Origin: Desulfobacteraceae bacterium | GTDB taxonomy: Bacteria > Desulfobacterota > Desulfobacteria > Desulfobacterales > Desulfococcaceae | Reading direction: 5' to 3' | Length of the DNA stretch: 63,717 nt | Assembly: GCA_011390755.1 (NCBI GenBank) | Contig: JAABRU010000013.1 | Location: 1 to 63,717, forward strand | Part shown: positions 9,169 through 18,129 of the stretch, piece after piece | Numbering within the stretch: the first letter of the stretch is position 1 | How the letters are laid out: each line of letters starts with the position of its first letter | Made by a program: the position numbers and the translations under genes | The notes under the pieces: model-generated | Seen by the model: only the letters and a program-made list of their open reading frames with translations | Database searches by the model: none | Told to the model about the DNA's origin: nothing

Positions 9169-10530
9169 CTAGAGAATATAGCGGCTCAGATCCTCACTGG
9201 CTTTGATGGATTTCAGTTTGTTTTCCACATAGATCCTATCTATCACCACTTTCTTTTTTTCCATATCCGGTGCATCAAAGAGGATGTCTTCCAGCAGGCA
9301 TTCCATAATGGTGTGCAGCCGCCGGGCACCGATATTTTCGGTCATGTTGTTGACTTCTTCGGCATCCCGCGCAATCTGCTCCACCGCGTCATCCTCAAAA
9401 ACCAGTTCCACCCCTTCTGTCCGCAGCAATGCCACATACTGCAGCAGCAGGGCATTCTGCGGTTCCGTCAGAATGCGGATAAACTCTTTTCTTTTCAAAG
9501 AATCCAGTTCCACCCGTATGGGAAAACGCCCCTGCAGTTCCGGAATCAGATCCGATGGCTTGGATACATGAAAGGCCCCGGAAGCGATGAAAAGAATATG
9601 GTCGGTTTTGACAAAACCGTATTTGCAGGCCACGGTCGTGCCTTCCACCAGGGGCAGCAGATCCCGCTGTACCCCGCCGCGGGAAACATCCGGACCGTGT
9701 CCGCTGTCTTTCCCGGCCACTTTGTCTATCTCATCCAGAAAAACAATACCGGACTGCTCCACTTTTTCAATGGCCTGCGCGACAACCTTGTCCATATCCA
9801 CCAGATTCTGGGCTTCATCCTGAATCAGCATTTCCCTGGCCTCGGCCACCTTCATTTTGCGGCGTTTGGTGTTCCGGGGCATGATATTACTGAACATGTC
9901 TTTGAAATTAATTCCCATTTCCTCCATTCCCACATTGGAGAAAATTTCCACCATGGGCATGGATCGGTCTGTAACATCCAGATCTATATAGCGGTCGTCC
10001 AGTTTCCCCCTGCGGAGCATGGTGCGGAGTTTTTCCCGCGTGGAAGAGGATGCCTGGCCCGGGGTGACAACTTCCACGGAAACCGGGCCGTCCTCATGGG
10101 TCGGCTGATCCCCGGATTTGGGCAGCAGCATATCCAGTATACGTTCTTCGGCAATCTGCCCGGCCTTGTCCAGTACCGCTTCCTGCTCCCGTGAACGCAG
10201 CTGGTTGACAGTCATCTCCACCAGATCCCTGATCATGGATTCCACATCCCGTCCCACATAACCGACTTCCGTATATTTGGAGGCTTCCACCTTGTTAAAA
10301 GGGGAATCTGTCATGCGGGACAGTCGCCGGGCAATTTCTGTTTTTCCCACACCGGTCGGTCCGATGAGGATAATATTTTTCGGTGCAATTTCATCCCGCA
10401 GCTCCGGGTCCACCTGCTGGCGGCGCCATCGGTTTCTCAGGGCAATGGCAACGGATTTTTTTGCTTTATCCTGACCGACAATGTATTTGTCCAGTTCAGT
10501 TACAATTTCAGACGGTTTCAGTTCACTCAT
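9169..10530 (-). CDS. hslU: ATP-dependent protease ATPase subunit HslU
   Basis: HslU (453 residues) is the hexameric AAA+ unfoldase that feeds proteins to the HslV peptidase in the cytoplasm. The sequence shows the [21 protein letters not shown] start, Walker [10 protein letters not shown], the pore motif GYVGRDVE, Walker B in IVFLDEIDK, the arginine-rich sensor region [10 protein letters not shown], and the conserved C-terminal DLSRYIL tail that docks into HslV. The family-specific I-domain (about 110-240) is present. It follows hslV with only 3 intervening bases, so both are translated from one message. Length and order match typical hslVU operons. Confidence 0.97.
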   Translation of the reverse strand: MSELKPSEIVTELDKYIVGQDKAKKSVAIALRNRWRRQQVDPELRDEIAPKNIILIGPTGVGKTEIARRLSRMTDSPFNKVEASKYTEVGYVGRDVESMIRDLVEMTVNQLRSREQEAVLDKAGQIAEERILDMLLPKSGDQPTHEDGPVSVEVVTPGQASSSTREKLRTMLRRGKLDDRYIDLDVTDRSMPMVEIFSNVGMEEMGINFKDMFSNIMPRNTKRRKMKVAEAREMLIQDEAQNLVDMDKVVAQAIEKVEQSGIVFLDEIDKVAGKDSGHGPDVSRGGVQRDLLPLVEGTTVACKYGFVKTDHILFIASGAFHVSKPSDLIPELQGRFPIRVELDSLKRKEFIRILTEPQNALLLQYVALLRTEGVELVFEDDAVEQIARDAEEVNNMTENIGARRLHTIMECLLEDILFDAPDMEKKKVVIDRIYVENKLKSIKASEDLSRYIL

Positions 10531-10533
10531 GGT

Positions 10534-11073
10534 TTAAGTCAGTTCCTCAAAAATGACGGCGTTATTGGTGTAAATACACAAAGATGCTGCTATTTTCATG
10601 GCTTCCTCCGCGATACTGCGGGCATCCATATCGCTGTGATGTACCAGCGCGGTCGCAGCCGACTGTGCGGCCACACCGCCGGAACCGATGGCGATAACCC
10701 CGTCATCCGGTTCAATCACATCCCCGTTACCGGAAATCACATACATGCGGCTTTCATCCGCGGCTATCATCAGGGCTTCCAGACGGCGTAAGTATTTATC
10801 AGTACGCCATTCCCTGGCCAGCTCCACAGCCGCACGGGTCAGGTTGCCGTTATACTGTTCCAGTTTCCCGTCCAGGCGTTCCGAAAGATTCAGGGCATCG
10901 GCCGTGGCTCCGGCAAATCCCACAATAATTTTGTCATGATAGACCCGCCGGACTTTGATCGCATTGTGTTTAACCACATTCTGGCCCAGTGTAACCTGAC
11001 CGTCACCGGCCACACATAATCTGTCCCTGTGCCGGACGGCCAGTATGGTTGTTCCGTGAAAAGTTTTTTCCAT
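10534..11073 (-). CDS. hslV: ATP-dependent protease peptidase subunit HslV
   Basis: HslV (179 residues) is the threonine peptidase of the HslUV protease, related to proteasome beta subunits. The short propeptide ends at HG and the mature enzyme would start with the catalytic Thr in TTILAV (residue 8). The glycine-rich VAGDGQVTLGQ and the GSGG motif near residue 129 are conserved. It sits between a HAD-family gene (14 bp upstream) and hslU (3 bp downstream), one transcription unit on the minus strand. HslUV is usually heat-inducible, but I see no clear RpoH promoter before this operon. Confidence 0.97.
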   Translation of the reverse strand: MEKTFHGTTILAVRHRDRLCVAGDGQVTLGQNVVKHNAIKVRRVYHDKIIVGFAGATADALNLSERLDGKLEQYNGNLTRAAVELAREWRTDKYLRRLEALMIAADESRMYVISGNGDVIEPDDGVIAIGSGGVAAQSAATALVHHSDMDARSIAEEAMKIAASLCIYTNNAVIFEELT

Positions 11074-11087
11074 ATATGATTTCCCAT

Positions 11088-11672
11088 TCAGAAAGCAATA
11101 AGTTTTTCCAGTTCCTCCCAGTTCCCAACTTCCTGAAAAGGATGTTTCTCCCGGTTCCAGGGCTGCCGGAACAGTATCGGGACAATGCCTTCCTCTTTGA
11201 GCAGAAAGCAGGTTTCCAGCCGGTCTTCCACAAAAAAGGAGATACCTTTTTCTTTCAGCACATCTGCTTTGGCTTCAAAAGAACCGGTTGCCACCAGGTC
11301 TATCATAGCGGAAGGTTCCGGAGAAAGCAGATTCAGCATCCATCTGCGGATGGATGCCGGGGAAGGGCGGGCCGTAACAAAACAGAGCCGTCCGCAGTTT
11401 TCTCCAATCCGCATCAGCACTTCCCGCGCACCGCTGACGGGGCGCAATCCCTCATCCCGGCTTCCGTCCAGCAGTTTGGCGATAACATCGTTTATCAGCT
11501 CTGTGTCCAGATTCAGGCAGTCTTCCAGAATATAGCCCGTGATGTCCTCATAACGGATGCCGCGGATGCCGTGATCCTCACGGGCAATTTCCAGAAAAAG
11601 ATGCATGGTGTCCGCTACCACACCGTCAATATCAAAGGCAAGCAAGTCGGGGTCTATCTTTTTATCTGTCAT
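11088..11672 (-). CDS. HAD-superfamily phosphatase, 5'-nucleotidase-like
   Basis: The 194-residue protein has HAD motif I as FDIDGVVADT (Asp14 nucleophile, Asp16 acid), motif II in LCFVTARPS, a conserved lysine in EAKADVLKE, and motif III in FFVEDRLET. The compact cap and the motif wording resemble NT5C-type deoxynucleotidases and related small-molecule phosphatases. The substrate cannot be read from sequence. It is the first gene of the unit containing hslV and hslU, but a functional link with proteolysis is not evident. No clear ribosome-binding site precedes the ATG. Confidence 0.8.
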   Translation of the reverse strand: MTDKKIDPDLLAFDIDGVVADTMHLFLEIAREDHGIRGIRYEDITGYILEDCLNLDTELINDVIAKLLDGSRDEGLRPVSGAREVLMRIGENCGRLCFVTARPSPASIRRWMLNLLSPEPSAMIDLVATGSFEAKADVLKEKGISFFVEDRLETCFLLKEEGIVPILFRQPWNREKHPFQEVGNWEELEKLIAF

Positions 11673-11769
11673 GTCATCTGTTTTTATTTGCAGAATATTA
11701 TCCTTTCCGCTTCATGATTTGTCCGGAAAAAGCCCGCCGATATTTGCTTCATTCGATGAGAGCAGTCAA

Positions 11770-11822
11770 CTCTGCTGATTTTTATACACACAGAACATCG
11801 TCTGAAAGGGTATAAATCAGAG
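11770..11822. promoter_or_regulatory. Inverted repeat ahead of the HAD-hslVU unit
   Basis: The arms CTCTGCTGATTTTTATAC and GTATAAATCAGAG face each other around a 20-base centre. It lies between the end of the Rho_N-like gene and the start of the HAD gene. It could be an operator or a hairpin; there is no clear T run. Confidence 0.35.
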
Positions 11823-11848
11823 ATATGGTGCACTGCCCGTCCGATGAA

Positions 11849-12172
11849 TCAGGCAGCTTTTCTGCTTTTCTTTTTCAGGCGGACAATACGTTTCCGGTAA
11901 ATGGCCGCCATTTTTTCATCATCGGCCGCAATCACTTCGGCTCTTTTCTCTTTAAGTTCCTTGATTTTCTTTTTGATTTCACGCACATTGGAATTCGCTT
12001 TTTTCACCGGCTCCGTAATGCCCCTGACTTTCCGGATTTCACCGAGAAGTTCAACTTTGTTCATGCCGTAAACCCCGGTAATACCGTCAATATCTTTTGC
12101 GATTTCCCGAAGTTCCTTTGATGTCATTTTTTCCAGAGGTTTCTCTTTTTCTTCTTTCTTTTTGCTGCCCAT
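11849..12172 (-). CDS. Small Rho_N-like lysine-rich protein
   Basis: The 107-residue protein is very basic. Its middle (about residues 15-48, LEKMTSKELREIAKDIDG followed by GVYGMNKVELLGEIRK) matches the helix-turn pattern of the N-terminal helical domain of transcription terminator Rho, a fold that binds nucleic acid. The remainder is a charged Lys/Arg helix ending KKKSRKAA. AAAGGAGAA precedes the ATG. It is not Rho itself, because no RNA-binding CSD or ATPase follows. Nucleic-acid binding is likely; the exact role is unknown. Confidence 0.75.
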   Translation of the reverse strand: MGSKKKEEKEKPLEKMTSKELREIAKDIDGITGVYGMNKVELLGEIRKVRGITEPVKKANSNVREIKKKIKELKEKRAEVIAADDEKMAAIYRKRIVRLKKKSRKAA

Positions 12173-12614
12173 TCTTTCTTTTTCTCCTTTCAGTTGTCAG
12201 AAATTCGTTGTCAGAAATTCAATGATGTTCCGCTAGCAGTTATCTTCCGCTACTGCACGACCGCACTGCTTTTTATGTTTAAAAATCCGCTGTTCCGGAC
12301 AAAGGCACAGGATGCAGAGCGGATTATCAAAAACACAATCCGGTCATGTGCCGTCTGTTTACCATAAAATACAGATTTTCCCCACACCTTTCTTCCGGCC
12401 CTAACAGATGCGAAAGATAAAATGATAAAACATTAACTAATAATTTTTTTTTCCTTCCGTGTCAATAGGCAATAAACAGAAGAATAAATAAAAAACTGAT
12501 TTTATGAAGGAATAGTAGAGAAGGGATGTATCCATTTTCTGCAATGCTGCTGACCTGACAAACAATGCCCATCCCTGTTCAGGATTTGGAATTTGGGGGG
12601 GCAGGGTTCGGGGT

Positions 12615-12739
12615 CAGTGCTGTTAACGTAAGGTCGGAGGAGTGCCGAATCTTACAGTCTGGCAGGCTGAAATTATTGAGAAAAAGACGTGCTAAACTGT
12701 AAGTTCGGCACTCCGGTTTTTCTTAAGGCAACAGCATTG
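12615..12739. repeat. Dispersed inverted repeat, family C variant
   Basis: Ends are CAGTGCTGTTAACGTAAG and CTTAAGGCAACAGCATTG. Inside are facing copies of GGAGTGCCGAATCTTACAG and CTGTAAGTTCGGCACTCC. The same outer and inner plan is seen at 25688-25813. Within the 702-bp gap 12173-12874 only this element and the heptamer array at 12752 stand out. Confidence 0.7.
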
Positions 12740-12751
12740 GGGTTCGGGGGC

Positions 12752-12814
12752 CTGACACCGGACACCGGACACCGGACACCTGACACCGGACACCGGACAC
12801 CGGACACCGGACAC
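12752..12814 (+). repeat. Nine-unit heptamer tandem array in a hairpin loop
   Basis: Nine 7-bp units of C(G/T)GACAC run without interruption. The order is one CTGACAC, three CGGACAC, one CTGACAC, four CGGACAC. The array is bracketed by GGGGTTCGGGGG on the left and CCCCCGAACCC on the right, which can pair, so the array would sit in the loop of a hairpin. It lies just past the 3' end of htpG. Confidence 0.85.
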
Positions 12815-12874
12815 CTGCCCCCGAACCCTGACGGAATAGCGGAGAACAGGGAAATAATATCCTCATGCTTTCCT

Positions 12875-14809
12875 TCAGGAAATGGCTTTGCCCATCAGAT
12901 CACCGACCATTTTATTAAAACGGGCGGGATTGTCAATCTTGCCGCCTTCGCTGATAATGGCCATATCCAGAAGCAGCTGACTGTAATCTTTGATGGATGC
13001 ATCATTCCGATCTTTTTCGTACAGGGCATTGATTTTTTCAATCACCGGGTGTGCGGTATTGAGTTCCAGCACCCGTTTGGCATCGGGCACACTGCCGCCG
13101 GAGGCTTTCAGCAGTTTTTCCATATACGCGCTCATATCATAGTCGCTCCCGGACAGACAGGCCACAGAGGCTTTCAGATGGGAAGAGGCTTTCACCTCTT
13201 TGATTTTTTCATCCAATGCGGATTTGATGTGGCTGAAAAGTGCCTTGTATTTTTCATCATCCTTTTTGTCTTTATCCTTTTCATCCAGTTCCAGATCGCC
13301 CTTTTCCGCACTTTTCAGTTTTTTGCCATCATATTCCGTCAAAGACTGGGCCACCCATTCATCCACCGGGTCCGTCATGAGCAGTACTTCATAATCCTTA
13401 TCCTTCAGGGCTTCCAGGTGGGGACTGTTCATGAGCATGGAAAGATTGTCACCGGTAATAAAATAGATTTCTTTCTGGTCCGGTTTCATATTGGATACAT
13501 AATCTTTCAGGCGGACGTATTTATCCCCGGATTTGGTGCTTTTGTACTGAATCAGATCGGAGATTTTATCCTTGTTTTCCCAGTCCGTATGAATGCCCTC
13601 TTTGAGCACCTGCCCGAATTCAGTATAAAATTTGTCATACTGCTCCGCGTCCATGCCTTTGAACAGATCCAGGAGTTTTTTCACCAGATTTTTGCGGATA
13701 TTGCGCACCAGGCGGTCCTGCTGCAGGATTTCACGGCTCACATTGAGGTTCAGATCGGGGGCATCCACCACCCCTTTGACAAAACGCAGGTATTCGGGCA
13801 GCAGTTCCCTGCAGTCCTCCATAATAAAAACCCGTTTGCAGTACAGACGGATGCCGTGTTTGCGTTCCGGGAAAAACAGGTCAAAGGGAGCCTGGGAGGG
13901 AATATAAAGCAGTGCGTCATATTCGGTCACACCTTCCAGTTTCATATGGATCTGCGTCAGGGGATCATTCCAGTCATGGCTGATATGCTTATAGAATTCC
14001 TTATACTCATCTTCGGAAACATCGTTTTTGTTCCGGGTCCAGATGGCCTTCATGGAGTTGAGGGTTTCATCCTGCCGCACCTTCCGGGTGGTTTCCCCCA
14101 TGGGTTTGCCGTCTTTGTCCCTCAACTGTTCAGCTTCGGGGATGGGTTCCTCTTTTTCCACCTCCATAATGATGGGATAGGCCACAAAGTCCGAATGCTG
14201 CTTGATAATCCCCCGGATGGTCCATTCCCGGGTATAATCGGAATCCCCCTCCTCTTTTTCCTTAAGTTTGAGGATAATATCCGTACCGCGGCTCTTTTTT
14301 TCCGTCTCTTCAATGGTATAGGAACCGTCCCCGGCAGATTCCCATTTCACGCCTTTTTCTTCGCCCGCCGCCCTTGTGATAAGGGTGATTTTTTCCGCCA
14401 CCATGAATGCACTGTAAAAACCCACACCGAACTGACCGATGAGCTCCGGAGTGAGGGTATCCTGGCTTTTGGCATGTTCCATCGCCTGCATAAATGCGGC
14501 GGTTCCGCTTTTGGCAATGGTTCCGATATTCTCGGCCACTTCATCATAGCTCATGCCGATGCCGTTGTCGGAAATTTCCAGGGTCTTCTTTTCCGGGTCC
14601 GCGGTGATGCGGATGCGGAATTCAGTATCATCTCCCAGAATTTCCGGTTCGGTCTGGGATTTGAAACGGAGTTTGTCAATGGCATCGGACGCGTTGGAAA
14701 TCAGCTCCCGCAGAAAGATGTCCCTGTTGGAATAGAGTGAGTTGATAATCAGTTTCAGAATCTGCTGCACTTCTGTGTTAAACTGACGGGTTTCTTTTTT
14801 CGTTTCCAT
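12875..14809 (-). CDS. htpG: Molecular chaperone HtpG (Hsp90)
   Basis: The 644-residue protein is the bacterial Hsp90, a cytoplasmic ATP-dependent chaperone. The N-terminal GHKL ATPase domain shows [23 protein letters not shown] and [12 protein letters not shown]. The middle domain contains the catalytic-loop region NVSREILQQ and the C-terminal dimer domain follows to the end. The ATG at 14809 is chosen because GGGAGGT lies nine bases upstream; an in-frame ATG at 14830 would place that site inside the gene. It is a single-gene unit with an RpoH-like promoter at 14948-14976, fitting heat induction. Antisense open frames here are shadows. Confidence 0.97.
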   Translation of the reverse strand: METKKETRQFNTEVQQILKLIINSLYSNRDIFLRELISNASDAIDKLRFKSQTEPEILGDDTEFRIRITADPEKKTLEISDNGIGMSYDEVAENIGTIAKSGTAAFMQAMEHAKSQDTLTPELIGQFGVGFYSAFMVAEKITLITRAAGEEKGVKWESAGDGSYTIEETEKKSRGTDIILKLKEKEEGDSDYTREWTIRGIIKQHSDFVAYPIIMEVEKEEPIPEAEQLRDKDGKPMGETTRKVRQDETLNSMKAIWTRNKNDVSEDEYKEFYKHISHDWNDPLTQIHMKLEGVTEYDALLYIPSQAPFDLFFPERKHGIRLYCKRVFIMEDCRELLPEYLRFVKGVVDAPDLNLNVSREILQQDRLVRNIRKNLVKKLLDLFKGMDAEQYDKFYTEFGQVLKEGIHTDWENKDKISDLIQYKSTKSGDKYVRLKDYVSNMKPDQKEIYFITGDNLSMLMNSPHLEALKDKDYEVLLMTDPVDEWVAQSLTEYDGKKLKSAEKGDLELDEKDKDKKDDEKYKALFSHIKSALDEKIKEVKASSHLKASVACLSGSDYDMSAYMEKLLKASGGSVPDAKRVLELNTAHPVIEKINALYEKDRNDASIKDYSQLLLDMAIISEGGKIDNPARFNKMVGDLMGKAIS

Positions 14810-14947
14810 TACTTCTGTACCTCCCAGCATTTCATAATGATTTGAATAAAATTACAATTCCGTTGTAAGAGCAAAAACCGGACTGCAGAAATCCGGGTTT
14901 TCCGAAAACCGGATTTCCGCCCTGTACATACAGTCATTTTTTGTAAA

Positions 14948-14976
14948 ATAATGGGAGCATTTTTGAAGTTGTCAAG
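14948..14976 (-). promoter_or_regulatory. RpoH (sigma-32) type promoter for htpG
   Basis: Read on the minus strand, CTTGACA is followed after 14 bases by CCCATTAT. This fits the heat-shock sigma-32 pattern (CTTGAAA, 13-15 bases, CCCATnT). It gives an untranslated leader of about 130 bases before htpG. Confidence 0.65.
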
Positions 14977-15303
14977 ACCCTGATTTTTCAGATTGTCAGA
15001 AATCCGGTTTCAAAAAGCCGAAGGCAGTTTCTGAGAAATAATGATGAACCGGTAAAAAGTCATTTTTCCAGAATTCAGCCTTAGTAAAATCAGCATGTTA
15101 AACTGCTGAAATACCCGGATTTCGGACTTTTTACATATTCATCAATAATATTTCCGCTTTCTTCGGAATTACTCCGGCCCCGGAAACAGCCGGGGTGCTC
15201 TTTTCAGGAAATCACCTTATACGAATCCCATTTAATAATCTGCCATCGGATTCGTTAGTAAATGAGCATTTGCCGGACGTGAGACTGCCCTGGCGAAATG
15301 CTT
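14977..15303. other. Intergenic region upstream of htpG
   Basis: No gene is visible. The stretch has AT-rich sequence and a GC hairpin near 15178-15197 (CCCCGG, loop, CCGGGG) followed by CTCTTTT on the plus strand, but no plus-strand gene ends nearby. Confidence 0.4.
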
Positions 15304-16209
15304 TCAGTTTTCCTGTCCGCTTTGTTCTTTGTCTGGAAGAAGACCCTGATCCGCTGCAAACTCTTTAATAAATGATCTGTTTTTAAGAGGATAATCTTTG
15401 TAATATTCAATCGTTTTTAACTCTTTCCCCAAACATTCACCTTCTTCAAAGGATTGCACAATTTTACGGTTCACCATTGCAGGTTCATAGTTCGGATCTG
15501 ATTCAAGAGCTTTGTCAAAAGCCTCAAGTGCCAATTGAATTTTTCCAATACTCGCATAACAGATACCAAGATTGCCGTAAGACTGCGTATGGTTCGGGTT
15601 GATTCTGAGCGTATCGCTGAACCCGGCAATTGCGGCTTCCCAGTTTCCGGATTCCATATATTCCATACCCTGCTCGAAAAACTGAAAGCCTTTCATATAT
15701 TCATCCAAACGGATACCATCGCTATCCTGTATCTGCTGTTCCAGTTTACGAAGCATATCCTGTGCATGATGAACCACCTCACTGCCCGGTTCCCCGATTT
15801 TCACTACCCGCCTGAATACTGTTATCATTTCAGGAATTTTTAACTGTTTTTGATAAACGACACCCAAATTGTAATGAGCCTCAACAAAATCAGGTAAGAT
15901 TTGTACAGCCGCAGTAAAGTTTTGAATTGCCTCATCATAATTTTGATCAAATGCGGCAAGAACACCAAGTCCGTAATAAATATGAGAATGATGTTTGAAT
16001 TTTTTCTGTAACGTATCAAGAATCTTCTCTCCGCCCTTCAAATCTCCTTTGTCCATAAGTTCCAAAGCATAGTCCACCATATCTTCAATATCCGGCAGAG
16101 ATGCCGCATTTTTTGACAGCGACTGTTTCCTGATTCTTTCCTGCCGCTTTTTTTGTTTTTTGGCTTTTTTGAGATTCTGTTTATTCCGGTTTTTTGTTTT
16201 TTTCGCCAT
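15304..16209 (-). CDS. TPR-repeat protein with lysine-rich N-terminus
   Basis: The 301-residue protein starts with a strongly basic segment (about residues 1-30, repeated KK and KQKKRQER) and then holds at least four TPR units, for example around 75-110 and 185-255 (GNWEAAIAGFSDTLRINPN and GKIQLALEAFDKALESDPN). TPRs mediate protein-protein contacts; the basic tail might bind nucleic acid or ribosomes. There is no signal peptide. The ATG at 16209 has GAGGTG before it; the longer frame to 16437 enters repeat family H and is rejected. Specific function unknown. Confidence 0.8.
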   Translation of the reverse strand: MAKKTKNRNKQNLKKAKKQKKRQERIRKQSLSKNAASLPDIEDMVDYALELMDKGDLKGGEKILDTLQKKFKHHSHIYYGLGVLAAFDQNYDEAIQNFTAAVQILPDFVEAHYNLGVVYQKQLKIPEMITVFRRVVKIGEPGSEVVHHAQDMLRKLEQQIQDSDGIRLDEYMKGFQFFEQGMEYMESGNWEAAIAGFSDTLRINPNHTQSYGNLGICYASIGKIQLALEAFDKALESDPNYEPAMVNRKIVQSFEEGECLGKELKTIEYYKDYPLKNRSFIKEFAADQGLLPDKEQSGQEN

Positions 16210-16265
16210 GATTTTCACCTCATCCTGATTAGTTATGAGTTTATGAAAACAGTGTAAAATTAGGA

Positions 16266-16367
16266 TAGTGCATTGCCAACTTTGAATCTGTGACTTCAGT
16301 TGCACTGAAACATCTGAAATTTTGTAAAAATCCGGTGTTTTAACCCCTAATTTCAAATTTGACAGAG
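16266..16367. repeat. Dispersed inverted repeat, family H, copy 1
   Basis: The element begins AGTGCATTGCCAACTTTGAA and ends AATTTCAAATTTGACAG. A shorter copy with the same ends is at 60640-60705, where the arms pair better (CTGTCAGTTTTGAAT against AATTTCAAATTTGACAG). Confidence 0.6.
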
Positions 16368-16470
16368 CAATAGGTTGTTTTGGGAATTTTCCTGTGGGAA
16401 ATAAAGTCTTCCATCCGTGTTTTGGCCAAAGAATCATCTGTTTGCAGCGAAAGCCCGCTATTTTTTTCGG

Positions 16471-16590
16471 CAGTGGGTCAAATCCGCTGATGAATGGGAT
16501 TTCTCACTAGTGCATACGCCCGTCAGCAGGGTGCCCGGGGGCGTATGATATACGCCCTTACAGGAAAAATCAAGGGATTTGTCCCACTAC
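16471..16590. repeat. Dispersed inverted repeat, family B, copy 1
   Basis: The arms are CAGTGGGTCAAATCCGCTGA and TCAAGGGATTTGTCCCACTA. The interior has facing TGCATACGCCCGTCAG and GGGGCGTATGATATACGCCC pieces that are shared with copy 4 at 40577. This fills much of the 386-bp gap 16210-16595. Confidence 0.75.
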
Positions 16591-16595
16591 TTTTT

Positions 16596-17786
16596 TTATG
16601 GCAGTTTACTGATTGAGACCGCCTGCTCTTTGCTGCCCGGAAGCATGAATAAAAAGGGAATACCCATGAGCCCGAAGAGGGCGCAGATATAATAGGTTGT
16701 TTTCAGCCCCACCAGGTCCCCGCTGATTCCCACCAGGAAAATCACGGCTGACCTTGCCATAAACGAAACCAGCATGAAGAAACCGTTGGCCGCGGAAGGG
16801 CTGTTTTCTGCATGTTCCTGGATCATGGCCAGCATGACCGGTGTTGTGGATAAGAGAGTAAAACCCGTGCAGACCAGCGCAGGAACTTTCAGCCATTGGG
16901 GGGCTGCTACAAAAAGGAACAGAAAGAAGGGCGCTGCCGCAATCTGGTATCCCAGAACCCGTTTTCTTCCGAGCCTGTCGCTTACGGGCCCGGCAGAAGA
17001 AATCCCCACTACGCCCGCAGCTTCATATATCGCCAGTCCGGCTCCGGCCAGCCACAGACTTCCGGTTTCCTGTTTAATGAAAAGAGGCAGAAATATGGCC
17101 AGGGAACCGTGCATGAATCCCCTGGCAAAAAGGATGCCGGACAGGGGCCCCATCACTGTTTTTATCTCTTTCCAGGAGTCCTTTAATGAAACCGGTTCTT
17201 TCATTTTAAAGGTCAGGGGCAGGTCTCTGAGCCGGAAATAAATCAGGATTGAAGACAGTATGCCGATTATCATCACCGGGTAATATCCCTCAAGCCCCCA
17301 GAGAGACACTGCCCCCACAGCGGCAATGGGGCCCACTGTCCTGGAAAATTCCCCGCCGATCATGAAAAAGCTCATTCCCCGTCCTTTACTGGCCCCGGAC
17401 AGCTGGGCCACGATGACCGGGGCAGGCACATGGAACAGGGATGTGCTGACACCCACCATGAGAAGCAGTAAAACCACCACTCCGTAGGAAGGGGCCAGAC
17501 CAAGAAGGCACATGGGAACGGATGTGAGGCTGGGCGCAAGAATAATAAACCATCGGATGGTTTTGCCCCGATCCGCCCATTTTCCCAGGAAGGGATTTAA
17601 CAGGGCCGGAAGCTGGGTGATGGTTCCCAGAAGTCCTGCCAGGGTCAGGTTTATGGAAAGTTTTTCCACAAGCAGGGGCAGGAGCGGTGAAAGAAAACTG
17701 GTAAAAATATCATGAATAAAATGGCAAAAGGAAATTAAAAGAACGCCTCCCCACTGAAAGCGTTCAGAATGTTTACTCTCTTCCAA
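16596..17786 (-). CDS. MFS transporter, fosmidomycin-resistance-like
   Basis: The 396-residue integral membrane protein has about 12 hydrophobic segments and the MFS loop motif GKWADRG between segments 2 and 3, with a second-half counterpart GPVSDRLGRKR. The first helix, LLISFCHFIHDIFTSFLSPL, resembles the Fsr (fosmidomycin resistance) branch, so drug or metabolite export by proton antiport is plausible. The start is set at TTG 17786 because AAAGGAG lies eight bases upstream; a longer frame to an ATG at 17810 includes that site. It lies downstream of the decarboxylase gene but 343 bp of repeats separate them. Confidence 0.85.
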   Translation of the reverse strand: MEESKHSERFQWGGVLLISFCHFIHDIFTSFLSPLLPLLVEKLSINLTLAGLLGTITQLPALLNPFLGKWADRGKTIRWFIILAPSLTSVPMCLLGLAPSYGVVVLLLLMVGVSTSLFHVPAPVIVAQLSGASKGRGMSFFMIGGEFSRTVGPIAAVGAVSLWGLEGYYPVMIIGILSSILIYFRLRDLPLTFKMKEPVSLKDSWKEIKTVMGPLSGILFARGFMHGSLAIFLPLFIKQETGSLWLAGAGLAIYEAAGVVGISSAGPVSDRLGRKRVLGYQIAAAPFFLFLFVAAPQWLKVPALVCTGFTLLSTTPVMLAMIQEHAENSPSAANGFFMLVSFMARSAVIFLVGISGDLVGLKTTYYICALFGLMGIPFLFMLPGSKEQAVSISKLP

Positions 17787-17821
17787 TATCTGTTCTCCTT
17801 TGCATGGCATTAAGGGACTCG

Positions 17822-17919
17822 GAAAAAGATAATTCCCCCGGTTCATCCCGTCAGCAGAAACGAAACAAAGGTTTGGCATGTTTCTGCCGGACAGTTTCTG
17901 AGGGTTTATTTTTTGCCGG
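17822..17919 (+). repeat. 98-bp dispersed direct repeat, family E, copy 2
   Basis: It matches 5863-5960 in the same orientation over about 98 bp with roughly five mismatches, including the shared core AGGTTTGGCATGTTTCTGCC. It lies immediately upstream of the MFS gene start. Confidence 0.85.
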
Positions 17920-18129
17920 GTAATTAAGTTAATGGCATTGAAGCACCGGTCGGCAGAGGAAGCAGAGCTGCCGGGGCCGGGGTTCCCAGACCGGAGCCGG
18001 GGAAGCAGAAAAAAATCAGCGGATTTGCCCCGCTGCCGTATGTCTTGGGCGATAGCCGTAACACACCGTTATTTCTGATCGAAGCAGAAGTACGCTGACG
18101 CACCCTGCAGAATTTGTTTCCGATAATGT
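17920..18129. repeat. Mosaic of repeat fragments between MFS and decarboxylase genes
   Basis: It contains a solo right end of family B (AATCAGCGGATTTGCCCC near 18015), then family-F-like pieces (CGATAGCCGTAACACACCG and CTGACGCACCCTGCAG near 18050-18112). No gene is visible. Confidence 0.5.

Noticed and set aside
12752..12814. Tandem repeats as CRISPR or origin iterons
   Set aside because: Units are only 7 bp without spacers, and no dnaA, dnaN or rep gene is near.
12689..14740. 683-codon open frame on the plus strand
   Set aside because: It is antisense to htpG, has Phe/His/Ile-rich composition typical of a shadow frame, starts in repeats and has no ribosome-binding site.
15178..15210. GC hairpin with following T-rich stretch as a terminator
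   Set aside because: No plus-strand gene ends upstream of it, and on the minus strand there is no T run, so no gene can be assigned.
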